DNA of 64,000 nt, taken from Streptomyces tauricus (lineage in GTDB: Bacteria > Actinomycetota > Actinomycetes > Streptomycetales > Streptomycetaceae). A program made the position numbers and the translations under genes. The stretch lies in the NCBI RefSeq assembly GCF_014650955.1, contig NZ_BMVY01000001.1:806001-870000 (forward strand), read 5' to 3'. This document shows positions 8,131-16,325 of the stretch, in pieces. The notes beneath the pieces were generated by a model, which saw only the letters and a list, made by a program, of their open reading frames with translations, did not search any database and was not told the origin of the DNA. How positions within the stretch are numbered: position 1 is the stretch's first letter; each line of letters opens with the position of its first letter.

Positions 8131-10073
8131 ACTCTCCGCGCGCACCCCGCCTGCTGGTCACCGCAGCCGCGGGACTCGGCATCCTCCTCGTCGCCGCGAG
8201 CCTGCACGGCCTGCCCTTCGGCGGCGGCGCCGAGCCCTCGTCGACCGAGGTGGCCGTACGGGTCGACCAGGTCGGCTATGTGCGCGGCGAGAGCAAGCGG
8301 GCCTACGTCATGGGGCCCACGGCGGCACTGGCGGGAGCGCGTTACAAGGTCGTCGACGCCGAGAACGGGGTCGTGGCGGCGGGCAGACTCGGAGCCGTCA
8401 CCGGCCGCTGGAACGCCAAGTACCCCTCGGTCCGTACCGTCGATCTCTCCGCGCTGGACACCCCCGGCACGTACCGCATCGTCCTGACCGGGACCGCCGC
8501 CGGCCGCTCGCCCGCCTTCCGGATCGCCGGGGCCCGCGAGCTGATGACCCCGCTCGTACGTGACAACGTCCGTTTCCTTCAGGCACAGCGTGACGGAGCC
8601 GACGTGGTCACCGACGGCCCCCGGCACACGCTGCGGCACGGGCCTTCCCATCTGGCCGACCGGGACGCCACCGTCTACGCCCCGCCCGAGTACGACGAGG
8701 AGGGCACCGAACTGCTCGACGAGGAGCTGACCCCGACCGGCGAACAGCTCGACGTCTCGGGCGGCTGGTTCGACGCGGGGGACTTCCTCAAGTTCACCGG
8801 CACGACCTCCTATTCCGTCGCCGAACTCCTGCTCGCGCAGCGCGACCTCCCCGGGATGGCGGAGCTGTCCGCGGAGGCCTCGCACGGGCTGGCCTGGCTG
8901 GACAGGATGTGGGACGGGGACAGCGAGACCCTCTACGTACAGGTCGGCATCGGCGCGGGCAACGAGGCCGTACGGACGGATCACGACGTATGGCGGCTGC
9001 CGGAGGCCGACGACCGGCTCGATGTGTCACCCGGCGACCCGGACTACACGATCAAGCACCGGCCGGTCTTCCGCGCGGCCGAGCCGGGCGAGGCGATCAG
9101 CCCCAGCCTGGCGGGACGCGTGGCCGCGGCCTTCGCGCTCGCCGCCCAGCGCGCGGCCGACACGGACCCGGCGAAGGCCCGGGACTGGCTGGAGAAGGCC
9201 GCCGCCGTCTACGACCTGGCCGACACCGAGCCCGACCCCGACGAGCCGCCGCTCACCGCGATCCCGGGCACCTTCTATCCCGAGGACTCCTGGCAGGACG
9301 ACATGGAGTTCGGCGGCGCCGAACTGGCGCTGGCCGCACGGCAGTTGGGGGACGACCGGGAGAGCGACTGGGCCGACGCCGCGGCCGGCTGGGCCGGGAA
9401 CTACCTGGCCTCCGACGTCAAGGGCACCCTCAACGTGGCCGACGTCAGCGCCCTGGCCCATGTGGACATGGCCACCGTCCTGGACGGCTCCCGGGTCAAC
9501 GGGATCGGGGCCGCGGACCTGTACGAGGATCTGCGCCGCCAACTGGAGGACGGTGTCGCCCGCGCCGGACACGACCCGTTCGGGGCCGGCGCCGTCTACG
9601 ACGACTTCGACGCCGTCCCGCACACGTTCGGCCTGGTGGCCACCGCCCGCCTCTACGCCGAGGCCACCGGGGACACCCGCTACGCGGCCTTCACCGGCCG
9701 GCAGCGGGGGTGGGCCCTCGGCGCCAACCCCTGGGGCACCAGCTTCGTGATCGGCGCGGGCGAGGTCTACCCGCACTGCCCGGAACACCAGTTGGCCAAC
9801 CTCGCGGGCAGCCATGACGGCAAGGGCGCCATCCTGCGGGGCGCCGTGGTCAACGGCCCCAACGCCGCCGCGAAACTGGAGGAGTTGAACAGTTTCCCGA
9901 CCATGAAGAAGTGCACGGCCGCCCCGCCGGCCGGGGCCTGGACCGACTTCGACGGCAAGGGCGCGCGGTACCTGGACGACGTGGGCGCCTGGCAGACCGT
10001 GGAGCCCGCGCTGGACTTCACCACGACGGCACTGCTGGCCTTCGCACTCACCGCACGGGCCGACGACCGGTAG
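8127..10073 (+). CDS. Glycoside hydrolase family 9 (endoglucanase/cellodextrinase)
   Basis: 648 residues. The N-terminal hydrophobic segment (about 8-30) is a signal peptide or anchor; there is no lipobox. Next comes the Ig-like CelD_N domain (VAVRVDQVGYVRGESKRAYV, about 40-135), then the alpha6/alpha6 barrel. GH9 hallmarks are GGWFDAGDFLKF with catalytic-site D216 and D219, LGANPWGTSFVIGAGEVYPHCPEH, and the acid Glu E626 in DDVGAWQTVEPALDFTTTALL. It acts on beta-1,4-glucans outside the membrane. ATGA overlap with the kinase makes it the third gene of a coupled operon, an unusual position for a cellulase. The specific substrate (cellulose, mixed-linkage glucan or oligosaccharide) cannot be told. 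Confidence 0.92.
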   Translation: MNSPRAPRLLVTAAAGLGILLVAASLHGLPFGGGAEPSSTEVAVRVDQVGYVRGESKRAYVMGPTAALAGARYKVVDAENGVVAAGRLGAVTGRWNAKYPSVRTVDLSALDTPGTYRIVLTGTAAGRSPAFRIAGARELMTPLVRDNVRFLQAQRDGADVVTDGPRHTLRHGPSHLADRDATVYAPPEYDEEGTELLDEELTPTGEQLDVSGGWFDAGDFLKFTGTTSYSVAELLLAQRDLPGMAELSAEASHGLAWLDRMWDGDSETLYVQVGIGAGNEAVRTDHDVWRLPEADDRLDVSPGDPDYTIKHRPVFRAAEPGEAISPSLAGRVAAAFALAAQRAADTDPAKARDWLEKAAAVYDLADTEPDPDEPPLTAIPGTFYPEDSWQDDMEFGGAELALAARQLGDDRESDWADAAAGWAGNYLASDVKGTLNVADVSALAHVDMATVLDGSRVNGIGAADLYEDLRRQLEDGVARAGHDPFGAGAVYDDFDAVPHTFGLVATARLYAEATGDTRYAAFTGRQRGWALGANPWGTSFVIGAGEVYPHCPEHQLANLAGSHDGKGAILRGAVVNGPNAAAKLEELNSFPTMKKCTAAPPAGAWTDFDGKGARYLDDVGAWQTVEPALDFTTTALLAFALTARADDR

Positions 10074-10117
10074 TGTCACGCAGACACTTCGGCGGAGATA
10101 CCGGGTGAAAGGCGGAC

Positions 10118-10987
10118 ATGACCACTGACTGGGAGTGGGACGACACACTGTTCCTGGGCACGGCCGCCTACTACCGGCGCGGCAGACTCCCGTACGCCCC
10201 CGGACTGGCGGACGCGCTCGCCGGCGTCCTGGGACTCGACGGGCGGGGACGCCTCATCGACGTGGGATGCGGACCCGGCACCGTCGCCCTGACTCTGGCG
10301 GACCTGTTCGGCGAGGTCGTGGGCGTGGACCCGGACAGCGGGATGATCGCCGAAGCCGCCCGTGCGGCCGCGGAGCGCGGGGTGAGCGGGAAGACGCGGT
10401 GGGTGCGGGCCCGGGCCGAGGAACTGCCCGCCGGCCTCGGCGTGTTCACCGTCGCGGCCTTCGCCCAGTCCTTCCACTGGATGGACCGCGACCTGGTGGC
10501 GGCCACCGTCAGGGACATGCTCCGGCCCGGCGGAGCGCTGGTGCACATCTCCGACCTGAAGTCCGAGGCGCGGACGGAGACTCGTGCCGTCGGCGGGCTG
10601 CCGCATCCGGCGGTGCCCCACACGGCCTTGAGGGAACTGGTGCGGAGTTATCTGGGGCCGGTTCGCCGGGCCGGCCGGGGCGTGCTGCCGCACGGCACTC
10701 CCGGCGGTGAGGCGGCGGTGTTCGACCGGGTGGGATTCACCGGCCCCGAGCGGCACGTGCTGCCCGGCGGACAGGCATTGGAGCGCACGACCGACGACGT
10801 CGTGGCGGGCGTCTTCTCGATGTCCTTCTCCGCCCCTCATCTGTTCGGCGCACGCCGGGACGACTTCGAGGAGGACGTACGCCGACTGCTGCGGGCGGCT
10901 TCCCCCACAGGCAGCTTTTCCGTACACCAGCCGGGCACGGAGATCTCCGTCTGGCGCACGGCCCCCACGGCCGAAGGGCGGCCCTAG
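10118..10987 (+). CDS. Class I SAM-dependent methyltransferase
   Basis: 289 residues. Rossmann-fold methyltransferase with motif I LIDVGCGPGTVALTLAD (about 46-62), motif II acidic VVGVDPDSGMI, and FTVAAFAQSFHWMDRDLV, the SFHW signature seen in UbiE/Methyltransf_11-type enzymes. The substrate is unknown. It has no operon partner: it starts 45 bp after the GH9 gene and converges with a membrane-protein gene. Its TAG stop lies inside the first copy of a 19-bp tandem repeat whose CTAG core reads as TAG on both strands. Confidence 0.85.
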   Translation: MTTDWEWDDTLFLGTAAYYRRGRLPYAPGLADALAGVLGLDGRGRLIDVGCGPGTVALTLADLFGEVVGVDPDSGMIAEAARAAAERGVSGKTRWVRARAEELPAGLGVFTVAAFAQSFHWMDRDLVAATVRDMLRPGGALVHISDLKSEARTETRAVGGLPHPAVPHTALRELVRSYLGPVRRAGRGVLPHGTPGGEAAVFDRVGFTGPERHVLPGGQALERTTDDVVAGVFSMSFSAPHLFGARRDDFEEDVRRLLRAASPTGSFSVHQPGTEISVWRTAPTAEGRP

Positions 10988-11059
10988 CCGCTGGGGGTGG
11001 CGCTAGCCGCTGCGGGCGGCCCTAGCCGCTGTGGGTGGCCCTAGCCGCTGTGGGTGGCG
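10984..11059. repeat. Four 19-bp tandem repeats carrying the stop codons of two convergent genes
   Basis: CTAGCCGCTG recurs at 10984, 11003, 11022 and 11041, exactly 19 bp apart, with the remainder of the unit close to NGGGTGGC. The first copy supplies the stop of the rightward methyltransferase. The fourth supplies the stop of the leftward membrane protein, whose last residues ATHSG are encoded by the repeat. CTAG is self-complementary, so each copy offers a TAG stop on both strands. Confidence 0.9.
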
Positions 11060-11733
11060 CTGCGGATCGCCCGCCAGCGGCGAACGAAGAACCGCAGGAA
11101 GAGCGTCTCGCACAGCACGGCGTAGAGGAGTACGCCGCCCACGACGGCGAGGTCGTCCCGGAGAGTCGGACTGGGCGCCAGCCGTCCCACCAGGAAGTAG
11201 CCGCCGAGGCTCTGGGCGAGTACGCCGGTGCTGAGGATGAACACCGCCGTGGCGATGTACGGATAGCCCATGTGCGTGCCGGAGGAGACGAGCCGGGATT
11301 CCCAGCCGAGCACCTCACCCGCGCCCAGGAGGCTGTTGATCCGGCGCTCGACCGCCGCGACGCCCTGGCCGGCCCGCTGGGAGCGGTGGTACTCCCCCAG
11401 CCAGATCAGCAGACTCGCCTTCGCGGCTCCGGGGACGAAGAGCAGACAGGCCGGGATGAGGATGCCCCTGGGCAGATCGGAGGTGATCATGGCGGCGGTG
11501 ATGACCGCGAGGGAGGTGAACGCGAAGTTCATGATCTGGATGCGGTTGCTGATCGCCTGCAGACTCTCCGTACGCAGCGAGTTGTACTCCGCGAGCAGCG
11601 CCGTCAGGGCCACAGGGTCCGCGGGCCTCGGGCCGAGAGCCGCCGGATCCGCGGGCCTCTGGCCGGCGGGCGCGGACCGTACGGCGGGAATCGCCTTACG
11701 TGGGACGGGAGTTGGCGGGGGTGGGTCGGTCAC
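11041..11733 (-). CDS. Membrane protein of unknown function
   Basis: 230 residues. A Pro/Ala-rich N-terminus is followed by an amphipathic segment LLAEYNSLRTESLQAISNR, then two close membrane helices (about 67-85 and 90-110), a cytoplasmic loop with GVAAVERRINSLLG, and two more helices (about 158-180 and 195-215) with an Arg-rich end. The layout of a helix pair, linker and helix pair recurs in Streptomyces proteins of unknown role. It overlaps the stop of the upstream HAD-type gene by four bases (ATGA), so it is probably translated by coupling. I recognise no catalytic motif. Confidence 0.75.
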   Translation of the reverse strand: MTDPPPPTPVPRKAIPAVRSAPAGQRPADPAALGPRPADPVALTALLAEYNSLRTESLQAISNRIQIMNFAFTSLAVITAAMITSDLPRGILIPACLLFVPGAAKASLLIWLGEYHRSQRAGQGVAAVERRINSLLGAGEVLGWESRLVSSGTHMGYPYIATAVFILSTGVLAQSLGGYFLVGRLAPSPTLRDDLAVVGGVLLYAVLCETLFLRFFVRRWRAIRSATHSG

Positions 11734-12425
11734 CCTGTGATTGTGTCCAGCAACTCCACGGCCGACACACCGAGGACGCCACCGGACTCATGACCGGACT
11801 CCCCACCCGGCTCGCCCTCGAACGCGTACATGATGGTGCGGAAACCCAGCGCCCGGGCACGCACCAGGTTGGCCGCACGGTCCTCCACGAACAAGGTGGC
11901 GGACGGGCGGACATGCTCCGCGGCGATCTCCAGAAGGCCGCGCCCGGCTGTGCTCTTGGAGACGCCGAGCCCGCAGGAGAGGAAGACCAGGCCCGGGTCG
12001 ATCCACCGGTCCAGGTCCAGCCGGTCCGCCTGCTTCGCGTACCAGAAGGACGTGTTGTTGGAGGCGATGCCCACCGGTCGGGTTCCGTCGGCGGACGCCG
12101 CGGCGAGCAGTGCTCCGGCGGCGGGGTTCGCCACCAGCAGTTCCTCTTCCACTTCCTTGACCAGCTGTGGGGGAATGTCACAGCCCAGCTGACGGGAGAG
12201 TTCGTGCCAGTAGTCCGCTTCTTCGGCCTCGCTCACACTGAACATCCGCCAACAGCGGCGGCCGGACTCCAGTACGGCGGACCGGTCGAGCCCCAGCCGG
12301 TCCCCGAGCCCCGTGCCGGGGGTCAGCAGCAAGGTCTCCCACGGGTCGCTGAAGAGGACGTTGCCGAGGTCGAAGAGGATCACCGACGGGCTGTCGGCCT
12401 CTGCGGCACGGGCATGCGCGTTCAC
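11730..12425 (-). CDS. HAD-superfamily hydrolase (phosphatase-like)
   Basis: About 231 residues. HAD motif I is ILFDLGNVLFSDP: the first Asp of DxD is present but the second position is Gly-Asn, as in some HAD phosphatases of the GNV(L/I)F type. The helical cap includes WHELSRQLG. Motif II is VGIASNNTSFWY, and motif IV LFVEDRAANLVRARALGF has an acidic residue pair. I prefer the GTG at 12425 (VNAHARAAE) because GAAGGGGG lies at suitable spacing; an in-frame start at 12452 would add nine residues. The substrate is unknown. The downstream membrane protein overlaps by 4 bp. Confidence 0.82.
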   Translation of the reverse strand: MNAHARAAEADSPSVILFDLGNVLFSDPWETLLLTPGTGLGDRLGLDRSAVLESGRRCWRMFSVSEAEEADYWHELSRQLGCDIPPQLVKEVEEELLVANPAAGALLAAASADGTRPVGIASNNTSFWYAKQADRLDLDRWIDPGLVFLSCGLGVSKSTAGRGLLEIAAEHVRPSATLFVEDRAANLVRARALGFRTIMYAFEGEPGGESGHESGGVLGVSAVELLDTITG

Positions 12426-12573
12426 CTGCGGGCCCCCTTCGCTCTGTCGCAACGGCCGGGAATCGCGACGCTAGCACGCCGGCACACCGCACCCGGGTCG
12501 GCCGACCGGGGTCGCCGAGGGGGCCGGACTCGCAGAGGGGGCCCGGACTCGCCGAGGGGCCGGGACCCGCCCG

Positions 12574-13596
12574 TCAGCCCGCCTCCGCCGTTCGCGTGCT
12601 CTCCCGTACGACCAGTTCGTAGCCCGCGATGAGCCGCGAGTGCGGGGCTTCCGCGTCGGTGGTGATCCTGTGCAGCACGGCGTCCACGGCCAGTTCGGCG
12701 ATCTCCCGCTTGTCCGGTGACACGGTGGTCAGCGACGGGACGCTGTAGCGGGTCTCCTGGATGTCGTCGAAGCCCACGACCGCCAGGTCCTGCGGCACCC
12801 GCAGACCGTGTTCGTGCGCCGCGCGCACCGCGCCGGAGGCGAGCAGGTCGCTGAAGCAGAAGACCGCGTCCGGCGGGTCGTCCAGGGCGAGCAGGATCCG
12901 CATGGCGGCGGCTCCGTCGGCGCGGGTGAACTCCCCGGTGTCCGGGACGAGTCGGGGATCGTGCGGCACACCGGCGGCGTGCAGTGCGGTCAGGAAGCCG
13001 TGCATGCGCTGCACCGTCGTGGCATGGGCCCGGTCCGAGGGCTGGCCGATGACTCCGATGCGCCGCCGGCCGAGCTGGAGCAGGTGCTCGGTCGCCTCGC
13101 GCGCCGCCGCGGAGTTGTCGATCAGTACGTGGTCGGCCGGGATCTTGTACGACTGCTCGCCCAGCAGGACGAGGGGCACGCGTCGCTCGCGGTTGGCGAG
13201 CATCGTCTCGTCGAGGCAGAGCGGGCTGAGCAGCACACCGTCGATGAGCGGGTCGCTGAGCCCGCAGGCGATGCGCAGTTCCTCCGCGGGGTCTCCCCCG
13301 GTGTCCTCGATGAGGACCGTGCAGCCGCGCTTCTTGGCGGCGGCGATGACCTCGGCGGCGAGTTCCGCGAAGTACGGGGCGACCAGTTCGGGCACGGCCA
13401 GCGCGATGATGCCGCTGCGGCCCGTGCGCAGATGGCGTGCGGAGGCGTTGGGCTGGTAGCCGAGTTCGGCTATGGCGCGCAGCACCCGATCCCGGGTCTG
13501 TTCCGCGACCCGGACCTCGCCCCGGACGACGTTCGAGACGGTCTTGATCGATACGCCCGCGCGCTCGGCGACATCCTTGAGGCGTGCACCTGCCAT
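12574..13596 (-). CDS. LacI-family transcriptional regulator of the adjacent arabinoside operon
   Basis: 340 residues. The N-terminal LacI helix-turn-helix is RLKDVAERAGVSIKTVSNVVRGEVRV (5-30) with the hinge YQPNASARHLRTGRSG. The periplasmic-binding-like effector domain starts at IIALAVPEL and ends with a conserved VGFDDIQETRYSVPSLTTV. It diverges from the sugar ABC operon, and three copies of a CAACGTTG-centred palindrome lie in the gap, so autoregulation and control of the operon are likely. The downstream GH51 enzyme suggests arabinose or arabino-oligosaccharide as inducer (inference). Confidence 0.93.
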   Translation of the reverse strand: MAGARLKDVAERAGVSIKTVSNVVRGEVRVAEQTRDRVLRAIAELGYQPNASARHLRTGRSGIIALAVPELVAPYFAELAAEVIAAAKKRGCTVLIEDTGGDPAEELRIACGLSDPLIDGVLLSPLCLDETMLANRERRVPLVLLGEQSYKIPADHVLIDNSAAAREATEHLLQLGRRRIGVIGQPSDRAHATTVQRMHGFLTALHAAGVPHDPRLVPDTGEFTRADGAAAMRILLALDDPPDAVFCFSDLLASGAVRAAHEHGLRVPQDLAVVGFDDIQETRYSVPSLTTVSPDKREIAELAVDAVLHRITTDAEAPHSRLIAGYELVVRESTRTAEAG

Positions 13597-13730
13597 GGTG
13601 GTCGCCCCTCCCTCCCCCGGCTTCCTTCCGGCCCGCGACCGACGGCCGATGGCTGACGACCGACGGCTGCCTTCCGCGTTGCTCCGTCACGCGCATCGAT
13701 CCGGTGTGCTGCTCAGCGTAAGCCATGTTC

Positions 13731-13738
13731 CAACGTTG
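13731..13738. promoter_or_regulatory. LacI-type operator copy 1 (CAACGTTG core)
   Basis: The core palindrome CAACGTTG sits in the context TTCCAACGTTGTAATG, 135 bp upstream of the lacI start. The same 10-mer CAACGTTGTA occurs three times in this gap and I did not notice it elsewhere in the window. Confidence 0.8.
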
Positions 13739-13842
13739 TAATGGCTTCGCTTCCCAGTTGGGCGATATCAACCGATATGGCGTCGACGACCCGTCGAACA
13801 GGAAGTTCCCGCAGAACTGTTGACGCCACATTTCCCCAGGGA

Positions 13843-13854
13843 TACAACGTTGTA
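13843..13854. promoter_or_regulatory. LacI-type operator copy 2 (perfect 12-bp palindrome)
   Basis: TACAACGTTGTA is a perfect 12-bp palindrome and the best of the three copies. It is 115 bp from copy 1 (about eleven helical turns) and 55 bp from copy 3, which could allow looping. Confidence 0.82.
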
Positions 13855-13900
13855 ACCGCCTCGACCCAGCGACCGAGCGGATCGGTTCGATCGCCCATTC

Positions 13901-13908
13901 CAACGTTG
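13901..13908. promoter_or_regulatory. LacI-type operator copy 3 (CAACGTTG core)
   Basis: CAACGTTG in the context TTCCAACGTTGTACTC, about 40 bp before the binding-protein start and well placed to block its transcription. Confidence 0.8.
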
Positions 13909-13946
13909 TACTCCTTGAGTTTTCCGCCGTGGAAGGACGCATGCCC

Positions 13947-15314
13947 ATGCGGGACCGCACGCCGCACACCTCCCCGCCCGCTCCGTCCCGGCGCCGACTA
14001 CTGCGCGGCACCCTGTCGCTCGGTGCCGTCGCGGCCTCGGCCGCGGCGCTCGGCGGCTGTGACAGCACCCTCGCCCAGGGGTTCACCGGCGGGTCGCCCA
14101 CCCCGTCACGGCTGAACTTCTGGAATCCATTCACCGGCGGTGACGGTGAGCGGCTGCTCGCGATGCAGTCCGCCTACCGCGCCGGGCACGGGTCGACGGA
14201 CCTGAAGTCGGCGACCTTCGTCTGGGGCAACCCGTACTACACCAAGCTCACCCTCGCCACGCTCGGCGACCGGCCGCCGCAGGTCGCGATCAGCCATCTG
14301 TCGAAGGTGCCGACGCTCGCCGAGGCGGGCCTGCTCGCCGAGATCCAGCCGGCCGATCTGGCCCGGCACGGGCTGACCGAGGACAAGTTCGACCCCCGGC
14401 CGTGGAAGAAGTCGCAACTGGACGGGAAGCTGTACGCCATCCCGCTCGACACCCATCCCTTCGTGCTCTACTTCCGTACCGACATCGCCGAGAAGGCCGG
14501 ACTGCTCGACGGGCAGGGGAAGTTGACGGACGTGGACGGGCCGGACGCGTTCATCGACGCCCTGCGCGCCGCGAAGGAAGTGACCGGGCAGTGGGGCGGT
14601 TCGATCGCCTCGGTGAAGGACGCCTCGACGCAGTTCCGGCTCTTCTGGTCGTTCTACCGGCAGATCAGCGGTGGCGATCTCGTCGCCGACCAGGGCAAGA
14701 AGGTCGTCATCGACACGGAGGCCGCGGCCGAGGCCCTCGCGTACATCCGCCGCCTCACCCAGGAGAAGGTCGTCCCGACGACCACCGACAGCCCGGGCGC
14801 CATCACCATGCTGACCACCGGCAAGGCCGGCTTCCTGATGGACGGTGTCTGGCAGGTGCTCACGGTCCAGGGTTCCAAGGTGAAGTTCGACATGCGGCCC
14901 CTGCCGCGGATCTTCGACGACGCGCCCTACGCCTGCGCCGCCGACTCGCACTCGCTCGTCCTGCCCAAGGCACCCTCCGAGTCGGCCCAGCGCCTCGACC
15001 TCTCCCTGGGGTTCGTCGCCTCCCTGCTGGGATCCAGCAAGCTGTGGGCGGAGGGCGGACACATCCCCGCCTGGCTGCCCACCCAGCGGTCGGCCGCGTA
15101 CAAGGCCCTCGAACCGCAGTCGCACTACGCGGCCGCCGCCGACGGGGCCGCCTACGACCCGGCCGCCTGGTACGGAGGCGCGGGCAGCTCCCTGCAGATC
15201 GTCATCGGCGACGCCGTGACCTCCGTGTTCACCGGCGCCACCAGCCCGACGGCCGGAGCCGCCCGCATGAGGCGCGAACTGCGCGAACTGGCCGGCCGGC
15301 CCTCGCCCGTGTAG
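13947..15314 (+). CDS. Sugar ABC transporter substrate-binding lipoprotein
   Basis: About 455 residues. A twin-arginine-like RRRLLRGTLSLGAVAA precedes the lipobox LGGC, so it is an exported lipoprotein. The mature part begins SRLNFWNPFTGGDGERL, typical of family 1 extracellular solute-binding proteins, and continues with LDGKLYAIPLDTHPFVLYFRTDI and TGKAGFLMDGVWQ. GGAAGGA at 13931-13937 best fits the ATG at 13947; ATG 13941 and GTG 13929 are in frame. Two permeases and a GH51 enzyme follow, so an arabinoside is the likely cargo. There is no ATPase gene nearby, as is usual for Streptomyces sugar systems energised by a shared MsiK. Confidence 0.9.
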   Translation: MRDRTPHTSPPAPSRRRLLRGTLSLGAVAASAAALGGCDSTLAQGFTGGSPTPSRLNFWNPFTGGDGERLLAMQSAYRAGHGSTDLKSATFVWGNPYYTKLTLATLGDRPPQVAISHLSKVPTLAEAGLLAEIQPADLARHGLTEDKFDPRPWKKSQLDGKLYAIPLDTHPFVLYFRTDIAEKAGLLDGQGKLTDVDGPDAFIDALRAAKEVTGQWGGSIASVKDASTQFRLFWSFYRQISGGDLVADQGKKVVIDTEAAAEALAYIRRLTQEKVVPTTTDSPGAITMLTTGKAGFLMDGVWQVLTVQGSKVKFDMRPLPRIFDDAPYACAADSHSLVLPKAPSESAQRLDLSLGFVASLLGSSKLWAEGGHIPAWLPTQRSAAYKALEPQSHYAAAADGAAYDPAAWYGGAGSSLQIVIGDAVTSVFTGATSPTAGAARMRRELRELAGRPSPV

Positions 15315-15414
15315 CCCGGCGCCCCGCGCTGCTCCCCACCGTCTTCATCACGGCCCTCGTTCGGGCCCCCGCACGTCGTGAGATCCCGTATGTCCTGACT
15401 GAAAGGGCCGTCCC

Positions 15415-16323
15415 ATGGCCACGACAACCGCACCGACCAAGGCCCGAGGCAGAGGTGACCGCTGGGCCGGTCCGGGGATGCTGTTGCCCTTCTCCCTGTT
15501 CTATCTGCTCTTCCTGGTGGGGCCGCTGATCTACACCGTCGTGGCCGGCTTCTTCGACACCAGCCTGCTCAAGTCGGGCCTCGGCGACTTCGCCGGTCTC
15601 TCCAACTACGCGGCCGTGCTGGGCGACAGCGAGTTCTGGCGCACGCTCAAGAACACGCTGTGGTTCACCGTGCTGACCACCGTCCCCCTGGTGCTGCTCA
15701 GTCTGGTCCTCGCGATCCTCGCCGACCGCTTCGTCCGGGGTCGCTGGTTCTTCCGCTTCGCGTTCTTCGCGCCGTTCGTCCTGCCCTCGGCGGTCGTCGC
15801 GCTCATGTTCACCTTCATCTACGCCGACCAGGTGGGCCTCGCCCAGCAGGCCGCGCAGTGGGTCGGCGTCGACACCCCGCCGTCCTGGCTCGGCGACCCG
15901 GACTGGGCGATGATCTCCATCGCCGCCGCCACCGTGTGGTGGACGCTCGGCTTCAACTTCGTCCTGTATCTCGCCGGTCTGCAGGACATCCCGCGGTCCG
16001 TGCACGAGGCCGCGGCGATCGACGGAGCCGGGCCCTGGCAGCGCATCCGCCATGTGGTCGTGCCGATGCTCGGCCGCACCACGACCCTCGTCACGGTCCT
16101 CCAGGTCGTCGCCTCCCTGAAGGTCTTCGACCAGATCTACATGCTGACCAACGGCGGCCCCGACGGAAGCACCCGGCCCTCGCTCCAGCTCATCTACGAC
16201 ACCGGGTTCGTCGAGGGCCGCGTCGGCTACGCGTCGACCGTCTCGCTGCTGCTCTTCGTGGTGATCCTGCTGGTCTCGCTCGTCTGGTTCGCCCTCGTCC
16301 GCCGCGCCGAGAAGGAGCGCTGA
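15415..16323 (+). CDS. Sugar ABC transporter permease (MalF/UgpA type)
   Basis: 302 residues with six predicted membrane helices, starting at LLPFSLFYLLFLVGPLIYTVV. The inner-membrane transport signature that contacts the ATPase is EAAAIDGAGPWQRIRHVVVPML (EAA loop). NGGPDGSTRPSLQLIYD near the end is typical of the MalF/UgpA group. It starts 100 bp after the binding-protein gene, with GAAAGG before the ATG, and is followed after 2 bp by the second permease. Confidence 0.93.
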   Translation: MATTTAPTKARGRGDRWAGPGMLLPFSLFYLLFLVGPLIYTVVAGFFDTSLLKSGLGDFAGLSNYAAVLGDSEFWRTLKNTLWFTVLTTVPLVLLSLVLAILADRFVRGRWFFRFAFFAPFVLPSAVVALMFTFIYADQVGLAQQAAQWVGVDTPPSWLGDPDWAMISIAAATVWWTLGFNFVLYLAGLQDIPRSVHEAAAIDGAGPWQRIRHVVVPMLGRTTTLVTVLQVVASLKVFDQIYMLTNGGPDGSTRPSLQLIYDTGFVEGRVGYASTVSLLLFVVILLVSLVWFALVRRAEKER

Positions 16324-16325
16324 TC

